A stretch of 12,481 nucleotides of DNA from Planctomycetota bacterium (GTDB taxonomy: Bacteria; Planctomycetota; Planctomycetia; Pirellulales; Thermoguttaceae): contig DQVB01000249.1 of assembly GCA_015661985.1 (NCBI GenBank), positions 1-12,481 on the forward strand, read 5' to 3'. Of the stretch, positions 1 to 9,480 are shown piece by piece. Each line of letters starts with the position of its first letter. The first letter of the stretch is position 1. Made by a program: the position numbers and the translations under genes. A model generated the notes under the pieces. That model worked only from the letters and a program-made list of their open reading frames with translations, made no database searches and had not been told where the DNA came from.

Positions 1-1
1 C

Positions 2-79
2 GAATTCGTCTCCAAACTCCGTGGTGCCATCCGCCGCCAAGGCTTGCCTGAAGAGGTCTTCCCCGAGCTGTACCAATAG
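2..79 (+). CDS. C-terminal end of an unidentified protein (partial, cut by window edge)
   Basis: An open frame enters at the window edge and runs 25 codons to a TAG at 77-79. The translated tail ends in LRGAIRRQGLPEEVFPELYQ. Its mix of charged, hydrophobic and aromatic residues is that of a real protein, unlike the arginine- and proline-rich shadow frames common in this GC-rich DNA. The gene is convergent with serC and stops 55 nt before the serC stop codon, which is normal gene spacing. No family can be named from so short a tail. The frame is well supported; the identity is unknown. Confidence 0.6.
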   Translation, partial: EFVSKLRGAIRRQGLPEEVFPELYQ

Positions 80-134
80 GCCGGCAGGGGGGGCGAGCCC
101 GCAGGACGGGGCGCCGCTGGAGGAACAATCTGGG

Positions 135-1232
135 TCAACCTTTGTGGGCCTCGTAGAACTCCAGCATGAAATCGCGCAGCCGCTGGACGCCTTCCATGGG
201 CATCGCGTTGTAGATCGATGCCCGGAAGCCGCCTACGGAGCGGTGGCCTTTCAGGGAAACCAGGTCCCGGGCGGCGGCGCCCTGGAGGAAACGCTGCTCC
301 AGCTCGCTGTTGGGCAGGCGGAAGGTGACGTTCATCACCGAGCGACTGCTTGGTTCAGCGTGTCCTTCGTAGAATCCGCCGCACCGGTCGATCGCCTCGT
401 ACAAAAGGCGGGCCTTGCGCCGGTTGATCTCGTCCATCTTTTCCAGCCCGCCGATTTCGTTCAGAAGCCAATCGGTGACCAGCTTCACGATGTAGACGGC
501 GAATACGGGCGGAGTGTTCAGCAGGGAGTTGTTTTCCGCCAGCACGCGGTAGTTGAGCATCGAGGGCAGATCGTCCCCGCAGCGCTGGAGCAGATCGTCG
601 CGGACGATGACGATGGTCACGCCAGCCGGCCCGGCGTTCTTCTGGGCGCAGGCATAGAGGAGGCCGTACTTGCGGATGGGCACCGGCCGGGAGAGGAAAT
701 CGCTGGAAGCGTCGCACACCAGAGGCACTTCCCCGACCTCCGGCTCGGACGGAAACTGGACCCCCTGGATCGTTTCGTTCGAAGTGATGTGGACGTAGGC
801 CGCGTCGGAGCGCAGCTCCAGCTGCTCGGCCTCAGGCACGCGGCGATACTCCGTCTGTTGACCGTCCCAGGCCACCCGCACGCCACCCTGGGTGCGCGCC
901 TCTTTCAGTGCCTTCTTGGACCACGTGCCTGTGAGCACGTAGTCGGCTGTCTTCCGGGTCCCCCGCAGCAGGTTCATGGGGACCATGGCGAACTGCATTT
1001 GGGCTCCACCCTGGAGGAAGAGGACGTGGTAGTCTTCGGGAATGGCCAGCAGCTGCCGGAGATTGCCCTCGGCCTTCTGGATGATCTCCGTGAAGGTCTT
1101 GGAACGGTGGCTGACTTCCAGCACGGAGCTGCCCACGCCGGGCAGGGCCACCAAGTCCCGCTGGGCCTCCTCCAGAACCGGAAGGGGTAGCATGGCAGGC
1201 CCAGCCGAGAAATTGTACACTCGTTGCGTCAT
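135..1232 (-). CDS. serC: Phosphoserine aminotransferase
   Basis: This PLP enzyme makes O-phosphoserine from 3-phosphohydroxypyruvate and glutamate in serine synthesis, and usually also serves the 4-phosphohydroxythreonine step of pyridoxal phosphate synthesis. The 365-residue protein has the family's normal length. The N-terminus contains NFSAGPAMLP (residues 7-16). FLQGGAQMQF (72-81) forms part of the cofactor and substrate pocket. AQKNAGPAG (196-204) carries the Schiff-base lysine at K198, the same number as in the E. coli enzyme. GHRSVGGFRASIYNAMP near the C-terminus is the conserved phosphate-binding tail. The frame stays open for 192 codons upstream, but homology begins at the ATG at 1232, so that start is chosen; AGGA lies about nine bases before it. 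Both flanking genes point away from its frame (3' neighbour convergent, nagB divergent), so it is probably transcribed alone. Confidence 0.96.
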   Translation of the reverse strand: MTQRVYNFSAGPAMLPLPVLEEAQRDLVALPGVGSSVLEVSHRSKTFTEIIQKAEGNLRQLLAIPEDYHVLFLQGGAQMQFAMVPMNLLRGTRKTADYVLTGTWSKKALKEARTQGGVRVAWDGQQTEYRRVPEAEQLELRSDAAYVHITSNETIQGVQFPSEPEVGEVPLVCDASSDFLSRPVPIRKYGLLYACAQKNAGPAGVTIVIVRDDLLQRCGDDLPSMLNYRVLAENNSLLNTPPVFAVYIVKLVTDWLLNEIGGLEKMDEINRRKARLLYEAIDRCGGFYEGHAEPSSRSVMNVTFRLPNSELEQRFLQGAAARDLVSLKGHRSVGGFRASIYNAMPMEGVQRLRDFMLEFYEAHKG

Positions 1233-1692
1233 GGCCTCAGGTCCTGAGTCGACAGTTTCCCAAAAACTTCCAGGCCCCGACCTGGGCGTCAGGGCAGCGG
1301 CAAGCCGTCCAGTGTAACGCGACTCCACGCCTTGTCCACTGGGCCCCCTCCGCCCGAGCGGGTCGGGCCCTAGCGCGTGGCCCGAGAGAACCGCCCGGCT
1401 GCCAGCCTGTGCCCCCCAGGCCATGGGGGTCAGCCGCCGCCCGCCCCGGGTTGACAGCCGCTGGGGGCGTCCGCACACTAAGCGGTTCGGCTTCGTGGCC
1501 CGTAGGTCGACTGGGGGTCGGGCGGTGTTGGTGATTCGGCGAGTCCGGCGGTCAACGGCGAGTCGGCTGTCGGGGCCTCTGTGCCGGGGGCGCCGCCCGA
1601 GGGCCGGCTGCTGAACCGGATGCGGTAGGGCTGGCCTCCCCCAAGTCATTGTGTTTGGACATAGGTCGAACTGGAGAGCAAGGGTTGGTGTT
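1233..1692. other. Divergent intergenic region between serC and nagB
   Basis: No credible gene was found in these 460 nt. The open frames here translate to arginine- and proline-rich shadows. The stretch holds the serC promoter candidate and a 13-bp palindrome (CTCAGG-T-CCTGAG, 1236-1248) beside the serC start. It also has two GC hairpins: GCCCGA/TCGGGC at 1352-1368 with a 5-nt loop, and CCCCC/GGGGG at 1413-1429 with a 7-nt loop. A perfect plus-strand -35 box, TTGACA at 1451-1456, faces nagB but has only a poor -10 (CACACT after 17 bases), so no nagB promoter can be assigned firmly. No riboswitch class or glmS ribozyme was recognised. Confidence 0.6.
1311..1338 (-). promoter_or_regulatory. 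Sigma70-like promoter candidate for serC
   Basis: Reading the minus strand, TGGACA (1333-1338, five of six matches to TTGACA) is followed after 16 bases by TACACT (1311-1316, four of six matches to TATAAT). The predicted start near 1304 leaves a leader of about 70 nt before the serC ATG. This is pattern matching only; promoter rules in planctomycetes are poorly defined. Confidence 0.4.
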
Positions 1693-2478
1693 GTGGAGAT
1701 CGTCATTTGCGATTCGTACGAACAGATGAGTAAAGCGGCGGCGGCGGTGGTGGCGCAGACGCTGAACCGCAAACCGGACGCCGTACTCGGACTGGCCACC
1801 GGCTCCACCCCTCTGGGGTTGTATCGGGAGCTGATCCGGATGCACCGCGAAGAGGGGTTGGATTTTTCTTACGTGACGACTTTCAACCTCGACGAGTATG
1901 TGGGCTTGCCGAGCGATCACCCGCAGAGCTACCACTACTTCATGCGGGAGAACTTGTTCAAACACATCAACATCCCGCCGCAGAACATCCACATCCCGGC
2001 TGGTACGACGGACAACTACCGCGCCTTTTGCGATTGGTATGAGCGGCGGATCAAGGAGTGCGGGAAGATCGATCTTCAGGTGTTGGGTATCGGCGCGGAT
2101 GGGCACATCGCCTTCAACGAACCGGGCAGTTCCCTGGGCTCGCGGACGCGCATCAAGACGCTGGCAAAGCAGACGATCGAGGACAACGCGCGGTTTTTCG
2201 AGCGGCCCGAGGACGTACCCGTCTATGCCATCACCATGGGGGTCGGGACCATCTTGGAGGCGCGCAGGATCATTCTGTTGGCCAACGGCGAGAACAAGGC
2301 GGAGGCGGTGGCCGCGGCCATCGAAGGGCCGGTAACCAGCATGTGTACGGCCAGCGCCTTGCAGCTGCATCAGGACGTCACTTTCTTTCTCGATCGGGCC
2401 GCGGCCAGCCGGTTGAAGATGATCGAGTACTACGAGTGGATCCAGGCCAAGCGGCCTGGGGCCCCTCCGTCCGCGTAA
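1693..2478 (+). CDS. nagB: Glucosamine-6-phosphate deaminase
   Basis: The cytosolic enzyme interconverts glucosamine-6-phosphate with fructose-6-phosphate and ammonia. The 261-residue protein compares with 266 in E. coli. ATGSTP (residues 35-40) is the phosphate loop. FNLDEYVGLP (64-73) supplies the general-base aspartate D67. The ring-opening triad is D136, H138 and E143 in GADGHIAFNEP (134-144), equivalent to D141, H143 and E148 of E. coli. SSLGSRTRIKT (146-156) keeps the equivalents of E. coli S151, R158, K160 and T161, which bind the activator GlcNAc6P. The GTG at 1693 is preferred because its product begins like other NagB proteins and AAGG lies nine bases upstream; an in-frame GTG at 1651 would add 14 unmatched residues. 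It is the first gene of a four-gene plus-strand group. Confidence 0.94.
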   Translation: MEIVICDSYEQMSKAAAAVVAQTLNRKPDAVLGLATGSTPLGLYRELIRMHREEGLDFSYVTTFNLDEYVGLPSDHPQSYHYFMRENLFKHINIPPQNIHIPAGTTDNYRAFCDWYERRIKECGKIDLQVLGIGADGHIAFNEPGSSLGSRTRIKTLAKQTIEDNARFFERPEDVPVYAITMGVGTILEARRIILLANGENKAEAVAAAIEGPVTSMCTASALQLHQDVTFFLDRAAASRLKMIEYYEWIQAKRPGAPPSA

Positions 2479-2519
2479 ACCGGCCGACCCACGTGGTTTG
2501 TGATCAAGGAGTGCCGCCG

Positions 2520-3815
2520 ATGCGACTGATTCTGGTCGATTTGCCTGGCCCGAAACGATACCACTTCTACCCCCTGGCCCTGTGCCGACCCATCTGGGAA
2601 TTGCGTTGCGGCATGACGTCGCTGGGCGAGAAGCTGATCGACAAGTTCGCCCCTGCGGACGTGGCCTGTTTCGTGCCGCCCTATATGGCCGATGCGTACC
2701 GCGAAGAGACTGGCCGGGTGGTGAACGACCCGGCGGTGCTGGCCGGCGACGATCTGTTGATCCTCGACGCCCGCGTCAAGCCAGACGGACTCGACGTGGA
2801 GCCGGTCGGCCCCAGCATGGCCGTCTTCGACGGGGACGGCCAATGCCTCCTGGCCCGCATTCGGCAATCGGACGTGGGGCGGCTGGACACCCGTTCGATC
2901 GATGCCCTGGTGGAGTCGGCCCGCACGACGCTGCCGGCCGGGGACATCGCAGTGACTACGTGGGAGTATACCTGGGAGTTGATCCTGGCCAACCCGGACC
3001 AGCTGGTGCGCGATTTCGCGGCTTTCGGGCGGAGGGGGATCGAGGGGAAGGTGGAACAGCCCGTGGCGATCCGCGGAGACCATCGGGATGTGTACATCGC
3101 CCCCGGGGTAGAGATCCATCCCATGGTGGTCATCGACGCTGCCGAAGGCCCGGTGTACATCGACGAAGGTGCTGAAGTGCAACCCTTCACCCGGATCGAA
3201 GGCCCTTGCTACATCGGTAAGAAAACGATCCTCTTCGGCACCAAGTGTCGCGAAGGCAATTCCATCGGCCCAGTCTGCCGCGTGGGCGGCGAGGTGGAGG
3301 AGTCAATCATCCACGGCTATTCGAACAAGTACCACGACGGGTTCTTGGGGCACGCCTATGTGGGCCAATGGGTCAACCTGGGGGCCCTGACCACCAACAG
3401 CGATTTGAAGAACGACTACAGTTCGGTCGAAGTAATCCTGGATGGCCGGAAACCCATCGATACCGGCTCGACCAAGGTTGGTTCACTGATCGGCGACCAT
3501 ACGAAGACCTCCATCGGCACGCTCCTGAACACGGGAGCCTACGTGGGGTCGATGGCCTTGATCGCGGCCACGGGCAAGCCGCTGCCCAAATTCATCCCCT
3601 CCTTCGCCTGGTTCCTGGAAGGGGTGGTCACCAAGGGGTTCGGCAAGCGGAAGCTGTACCAGACGGCCGCCACGGCGATGGGGCGGCGCAAGATGCCCTG
3701 GACGCCGGCCCAGGAGGCCATGTGGGACGCGATCTTCGAACTGACCGCCCCGGAGCGGAACGAGGCGATCAAGAAGGGCCGCCGGGCGTTGGCTGCCCAG
3801 CGGGCCGCCATGTAG
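2520..3815 (+). CDS. GlmU-like bifunctional protein: NTP_transf_4 domain plus left-handed beta-helix acyltransferase domain
   Basis: The 431-residue protein belongs to the alternative GlmU family, putative UDP-N-acetylglucosamine diphosphorylase/glucosamine-1-phosphate acetyltransferases. The N-terminal part (about 1-170) matches the NTP_transf_4 pattern, with PLALCRPIWELRCGMTSLGE at 18-37. It lacks the GxGxR...PK signature of classical GlmU. From about 187 to 350 there are hexapeptide repeats of the left-handed beta-helix (for example VYIAPGVEIHPMVVI and VYIDEGAEV), ending in GDHTKTSIGTLLNTGAYVG (325-343), a conserved family block that includes H327. The C-terminal 80 residues are helical and charged. 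The ATG at 2520 follows AAGGAG (2506-2511) by eight bases, and the gene starts 41 nt after nagB, suggesting cotranscription. The likely role is making nucleotide-activated amino sugar for the envelope. The exact sugar and acyl donor cannot be read from the sequence. Confidence 0.85.
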   Translation: MRLILVDLPGPKRYHFYPLALCRPIWELRCGMTSLGEKLIDKFAPADVACFVPPYMADAYREETGRVVNDPAVLAGDDLLILDARVKPDGLDVEPVGPSMAVFDGDGQCLLARIRQSDVGRLDTRSIDALVESARTTLPAGDIAVTTWEYTWELILANPDQLVRDFAAFGRRGIEGKVEQPVAIRGDHRDVYIAPGVEIHPMVVIDAAEGPVYIDEGAEVQPFTRIEGPCYIGKKTILFGTKCREGNSIGPVCRVGGEVEESIIHGYSNKYHDGFLGHAYVGQWVNLGALTTNSDLKNDYSSVEVILDGRKPIDTGSTKVGSLIGDHTKTSIGTLLNTGAYVGSMALIAATGKPLPKFIPSFAWFLEGVVTKGFGKRKLYQTAATAMGRRKMPWTPAQEAMWDAIFELTAPERNEAIKKGRRALAAQRAAM

Positions 3816-3874
3816 CCGGGCCACTTCCGGTCCGCTGCCTGACAAAGCACCGTACCACAGTAGGAGAACCCTGT

Positions 3875-4129
3875 ATGGCGAGTGTGCAAGAGCGAGTCAT
3901 CGCGGTCACCGCACGCGTGTTGGGCCTCGATCCGGCCAAAATCAAACCAGAGCACGCCTTCACGGTGGACCTGGGGGCCGAAAGCGTCCAGTCCGTGGAA
4001 CTGGTGGCCATGTTCGAGGAGGAATTCGGCATCGAGATGGATGAGGACGAGGCTCTGTCCGTGCAGACCGTCGGCGAGGCGGCGGAATACATCGCCAAGG
4101 TGTGCCGGGAACAGGGCGTGGAGGCCTGA
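3875..4129 (+). CDS. Acyl carrier protein (variant prosthetic-group motif)
   Basis: This 84-residue acidic protein has the four-helix ACP pattern: helix I in residues 3-17, then LGAESVQSVELV (33-44), MFEEEFGIEM and a last helix TVGEAAEYIAKV. Ser37 is the expected phosphopantetheine attachment site. The motif around it is ESV instead of the usual DSL, though the following helix II is otherwise typical. The ATG at 3875 is set by AGGAG (3862-3866) eight bases upstream. The gene lies 59 nt after the GlmU-like gene and 30 nt before the carboligase gene, with no fatty-acid synthesis genes nearby. It is therefore more likely a dedicated or secondary carrier than the housekeeping AcpP, although the latter is not excluded. 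Confidence 0.9.
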   Translation: MASVQERVIAVTARVLGLDPAKIKPEHAFTVDLGAESVQSVELVAMFEEEFGIEMDEDEALSVQTVGEAAEYIAKVCREQGVEA

Positions 4130-4159
4130 CGACGTCCCAGCCCCCAGAGGAGACTGCTG

Positions 4160-5551
4160 ATGTCTGAAAAGCGCAAGTCCTTTCCGCTGGTCGATACGAC
4201 CGAACCAAACCTGATCGAAGAGATCTTCGACTACAGCCTGCCGCCGCGGATCACCTTCGACGGCCCGGTGGTCGAGTACATCCACGGCGAGCCGGTTCGG
4301 TTCGATCCGGCCGAGCTCCAGTCGCGAGACCTGGTGATCACCGATACCACCTTCCGGGACGGCCAGCAGGCCAGGCCGCCCTATACGGTGGACCAGATGG
4401 TCCGGATCTACGATCTGCTGGCCCAACTGGGTGGTCCCAACGGCGTGATCCGGCAGACGGAGTTCTTCCTCTACACCAAGAACGACCGACTGACACTGGA
4501 CCGCTGCCGCGAGCTGGGGCACCGCTACCCCGAATGCACCGGCTGGATCCGCGCCGTGCCCGGGGATTTCCGCCTGGTGCGCGAAGCGGGACTGAAAGAA
4601 ACCGGCATGCTCACCAGCTCGTCGGACTACCACATCTTCCAGAAGCTCAAGTTCAAGAGCCGCAAGGAGTGCATGGACGCCTACTGCCAAGTGGTCGATG
4701 CCGCCTTCGAGGCCGGCGTGCGACCGCGGTGCCACTTCGAGGATATCACTCGTGCGGACATCGAAGGGTTCGTGCTCCCCTTCGCCGAACGGCTGATGCG
4801 AATGAGCGAAGAAGTGCCCGAAGAGCTGTCGGTGAAGATCCGTTTGTGCGACACCATGGGGTTTGGCCTGAGCTTCCCCGGCGCCGCCCTGCCCCGCAGC
4901 GTCCCCAAGCTGATCTACAAACTGAACCGGGAAGTGGGTGTGCCCAGCGATCGCCTGGAATGGCACGGCCACAACGACTTCCACAAAGTACACATCAACG
5001 GCGTAACCGCTTGGCTCTACGGCTGCAACGCCGTCAACACGACACTCTTCGGTTACGGGGAACGGACCGGCAACCCGCCCCTGGAAGGCGCCGTCATGGA
5101 ATACATTGCCATCCGCGGCGACCTGTGCGGGATTCGCACCCAAGTGATCAACGAACTGGCCGACTATATGCGATCCATCGGCTTCCCCATCCCCGACAAC
5201 TATCCCTTCGTCGGGAAGTATTTCAATACGACCCGCGCAGGCATCCACGCAGGCGGGCTGCGCAGCGACGAGCGGATCTATAACATCTTCGATACCGCAA
5301 AACTGCTGGGCCGTCCTCCCCGGGTAGCCATCACCGACAAGAGCGGCGTCGACGGCGTGGCCCACTGGATCAACGAACTGTTCGGCCTGAGAGGGGAAGA
5401 GCGGATCAACAAGATCAAGTGCCACAAGGTGGCCCGGTGGGTCATGGACCAGTACGAAAAAGAAGGGCGCATGACGGCCATCAGCGACGAAGAGCTGGAA
5501 GAGAAAGTCAGGGAGCTGATGCCCGAGTACTGGGCCAAGTACAAGGGCTGA
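4160..5551 (+). CDS. DRE-TIM metallolyase, 2-isopropylmalate/homocitrate synthase-like carboligase of unknown substrate
   Basis: The 463-residue protein belongs to the family that condenses an acyl thioester with a 2-oxo acid on a TIM barrel with a divalent metal. DTTFRDGQQ (62-70) carries the catalytic R66 and metal ligand D67. CHFEDITRAD (191-200) holds the family's conserved acidic residue E194. HGHND (269-273) gives metal ligands H269 and H271. GYGERTGNPPLE (298-309) is the family's GxGERxGN signature. GIHAGG (361-366) belongs to the lid subdomain that completes the active site. A LeuA-type C-terminal allosteric domain is absent, so leucine feedback is not expected. The first 55 residues are an extension before the barrel. 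The ATG at 4160 follows GGAG (4149-4152) by seven bases. Candidates include isopropylmalate, citramalate, homocitrate or Re-citrate synthase; substrate residues cannot be assigned here. The adjacent carrier protein is its most suggestive neighbour. Confidence 0.85.
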   Translation: MSEKRKSFPLVDTTEPNLIEEIFDYSLPPRITFDGPVVEYIHGEPVRFDPAELQSRDLVITDTTFRDGQQARPPYTVDQMVRIYDLLAQLGGPNGVIRQTEFFLYTKNDRLTLDRCRELGHRYPECTGWIRAVPGDFRLVREAGLKETGMLTSSSDYHIFQKLKFKSRKECMDAYCQVVDAAFEAGVRPRCHFEDITRADIEGFVLPFAERLMRMSEEVPEELSVKIRLCDTMGFGLSFPGAALPRSVPKLIYKLNREVGVPSDRLEWHGHNDFHKVHINGVTAWLYGCNAVNTTLFGYGERTGNPPLEGAVMEYIAIRGDLCGIRTQVINELADYMRSIGFPIPDNYPFVGKYFNTTRAGIHAGGLRSDERIYNIFDTAKLLGRPPRVAITDKSGVDGVAHWINELFGLRGEERINKIKCHKVARWVMDQYEKEGRMTAISDEELEEKVRELMPEYWAKYKG

Positions 5552-5628
5552 AACGGGCCTCCAGCGCTGTGGAAACAGGTTGCCCGCGAAAACAGCCGTA
5601 GCGTGGCGCTCGGGTTCCAGCGTGGAGG

Positions 5629-5665
5629 GGTGGGTCGAGCGGCCCGCAGGCCGCGCTGGCCCACC
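5629..5665. terminator. Two-part stem-loop between convergent genes (possible bidirectional terminator)
   Basis: An outer stem GGTGGG (5629-5634) pairs with CCCACC (5660-5665). An inner stem GCGGCC (5639-5644) pairs with GGCCGC (5649-5654) around the loop CGCA. It lies 77 nt after the carboligase stop and 19 nt after the purQ stop. There is no T-run on either side, so a classical intrinsic terminator is not shown; the position between two converging genes is the main argument. Confidence 0.45.
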
Positions 5666-5684
5666 GCTGCCCTCATCGCCTGGC

Positions 5685-6470
5685 TCACCGAAAGTACGCC
5701 ACGGCGTTGCGGAACAGCTGCATTCCATCGCCTTCTGATGATGCCTCGCCGCGGCTCCAGCGTGGATGATGGGTGGGGTGGATGTGGCGTTCCGGGTGCG
5801 GCATGAGGCCGAGCACCCGGCCGGTCGGATCGCACACGCCGGCCACGTTGGCCATCGAGCCGTTGGGGTTGTCGGGATAGGGCACCTGGTGCGGGGCATC
5901 TTGGCCATCGCGAGTCTGGTAGCGGAGCACCAATTGGCCCGCGGCCTGCAGCCGCCCCAGGGTCGCCTCGTCCCGGGCCACGAATTTGCCCTCGGCATGG
6001 GCCACGGGCAGATACATCCGCTGGATCTGCTGCAGAAACACGCACCGGGAGGATTGTACGCCCAAGTAGACCCAGCGGTCCTCGAATCGTCCCGAATCGT
6101 TCCAGGTGAGCGTAGCGGGCAGGCCAGCCCGGGGATCGGGCTCCAGCAGCACGCCCGATTTCAACAGCACCTGGAAGCCGTTGCAGATGCCCAGAATCAA
6201 CTTGCCCGCCAGCTTGAACCGGTTCACCCCTTCGGCCAAGTGATGCTGGATCTGGACGGCCAGGATCTTTCCAGCCGCCACGTCGTCCCCGTAGCTGAAA
6301 CCGCCCGGGATACAGAGGATCTGGTACCGCAGCAGAAGCGACGGGTTCTCCAGGAGCCGGTTGATGTGCACCAATTCGGCTCGTGCTCCAGCCAGCTGAA
6401 AAGCGAAGGCGGTTTCAACGTCGCAGTTCGTTCCAGGAGCTCGCAGTACCAGGACGCGGGGTGTGGCCAT
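5685..6470 (-). CDS. purQ: Phosphoribosylformylglycinamidine synthase, glutaminase subunit
   Basis: PurQ is the class I glutamine amidotransferase that releases ammonia for PurL in the fourth step of purine synthesis. The 261-residue protein starts MATPRVLVLRAPGTNCD, a standard family start. IPGGFSYGDD (54-63) forms the oxyanion region. The nucleophile is C96 in GICNGFQ (94-100), and the rest of the triad is H225 and E227 in MPHPERH (223-229). It is somewhat longer than the roughly 227-residue Bacillus type, with inserts around 108-150 and a tail HPTHHPRWSRGE before the final helix. The ATG at 6470 has no evident Shine-Dalgarno sequence. It lies 91 nt downstream of purL, separated by a perfect palindrome. 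Confidence 0.95.
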   Translation of the reverse strand: MATPRVLVLRAPGTNCDVETAFAFQLAGARAELVHINRLLENPSLLLRYQILCIPGGFSYGDDVAAGKILAVQIQHHLAEGVNRFKLAGKLILGICNGFQVLLKSGVLLEPDPRAGLPATLTWNDSGRFEDRWVYLGVQSSRCVFLQQIQRMYLPVAHAEGKFVARDEATLGRLQAAGQLVLRYQTRDGQDAPHQVPYPDNPNGSMANVAGVCDPTGRVLGLMPHPERHIHPTHHPRWSRGEASSEGDGMQLFRNAVAYFR

Positions 6471-6533
6471 GGGTCGCGGTGTTAGCGTTTCAAAACATCG
6501 GGTGTCTACGGGATGCGGTTTCTTCAGGTTGCA

Positions 6534-6556
6534 AGGGCAAGCGATACGCTTGCCCT
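6534..6556. repeat. Perfect 10-bp palindrome between purL and purQ
   Basis: AGGGCAAGCG (6534-6543) and CGCTTGCCCT (6547-6556) are exact reverse complements around the loop ATA. The hairpin begins five bases after the purL stop on the minus strand, inside the purL-purQ gap. There is no T-run after it. It could be a partial terminator tuning purQ, an mRNA-stabilising 3' structure, or a copy of a genomic palindromic repeat. The GGGCAAG core also occurs in the element near 12407-12449. Confidence 0.7.
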
Positions 6557-6561
6557 GCCGG

Positions 6562-9463
<2,902 letters not shown>

Positions 9464-9480
<17 letters not shown>

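Noticed and set aside
21..1190. Long plus-strand frame opposite serC
   Set aside because: It is a GC-driven antisense shadow of serC; its composition does not resemble a real protein and it has no motif.
1451..1479. TTGACA as a promoter for nagB
   Set aside because: The -35 is perfect, but the best -10 at 17 bases (CACACT) matches only three of six and the leader would be over 200 nt. It was not listed as a feature.
1651..1692. Upstream GTG start of nagB
   Set aside because: It would add 14 residues absent from NagB proteins; the GTG at 1693 has a nearer ribosome binding site and gives the usual N-terminus.
1233..1808. A 192-codon in-frame N-terminal extension of serC
   Set aside because: It is rich in Arg, Pro and Ala, matches nothing of the family, and overlaps nagB on the other strand. 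The canonical SerC start lies at 1232.
3539..5998. 819-codon minus-strand frame across the GlmU-like, ACP and carboligase genes
   Set aside because: It is antisense to three well-supported genes with strong ribosome binding sites. The His/Val/Gly-rich translation is typical of antisense frames in GC-rich DNA.
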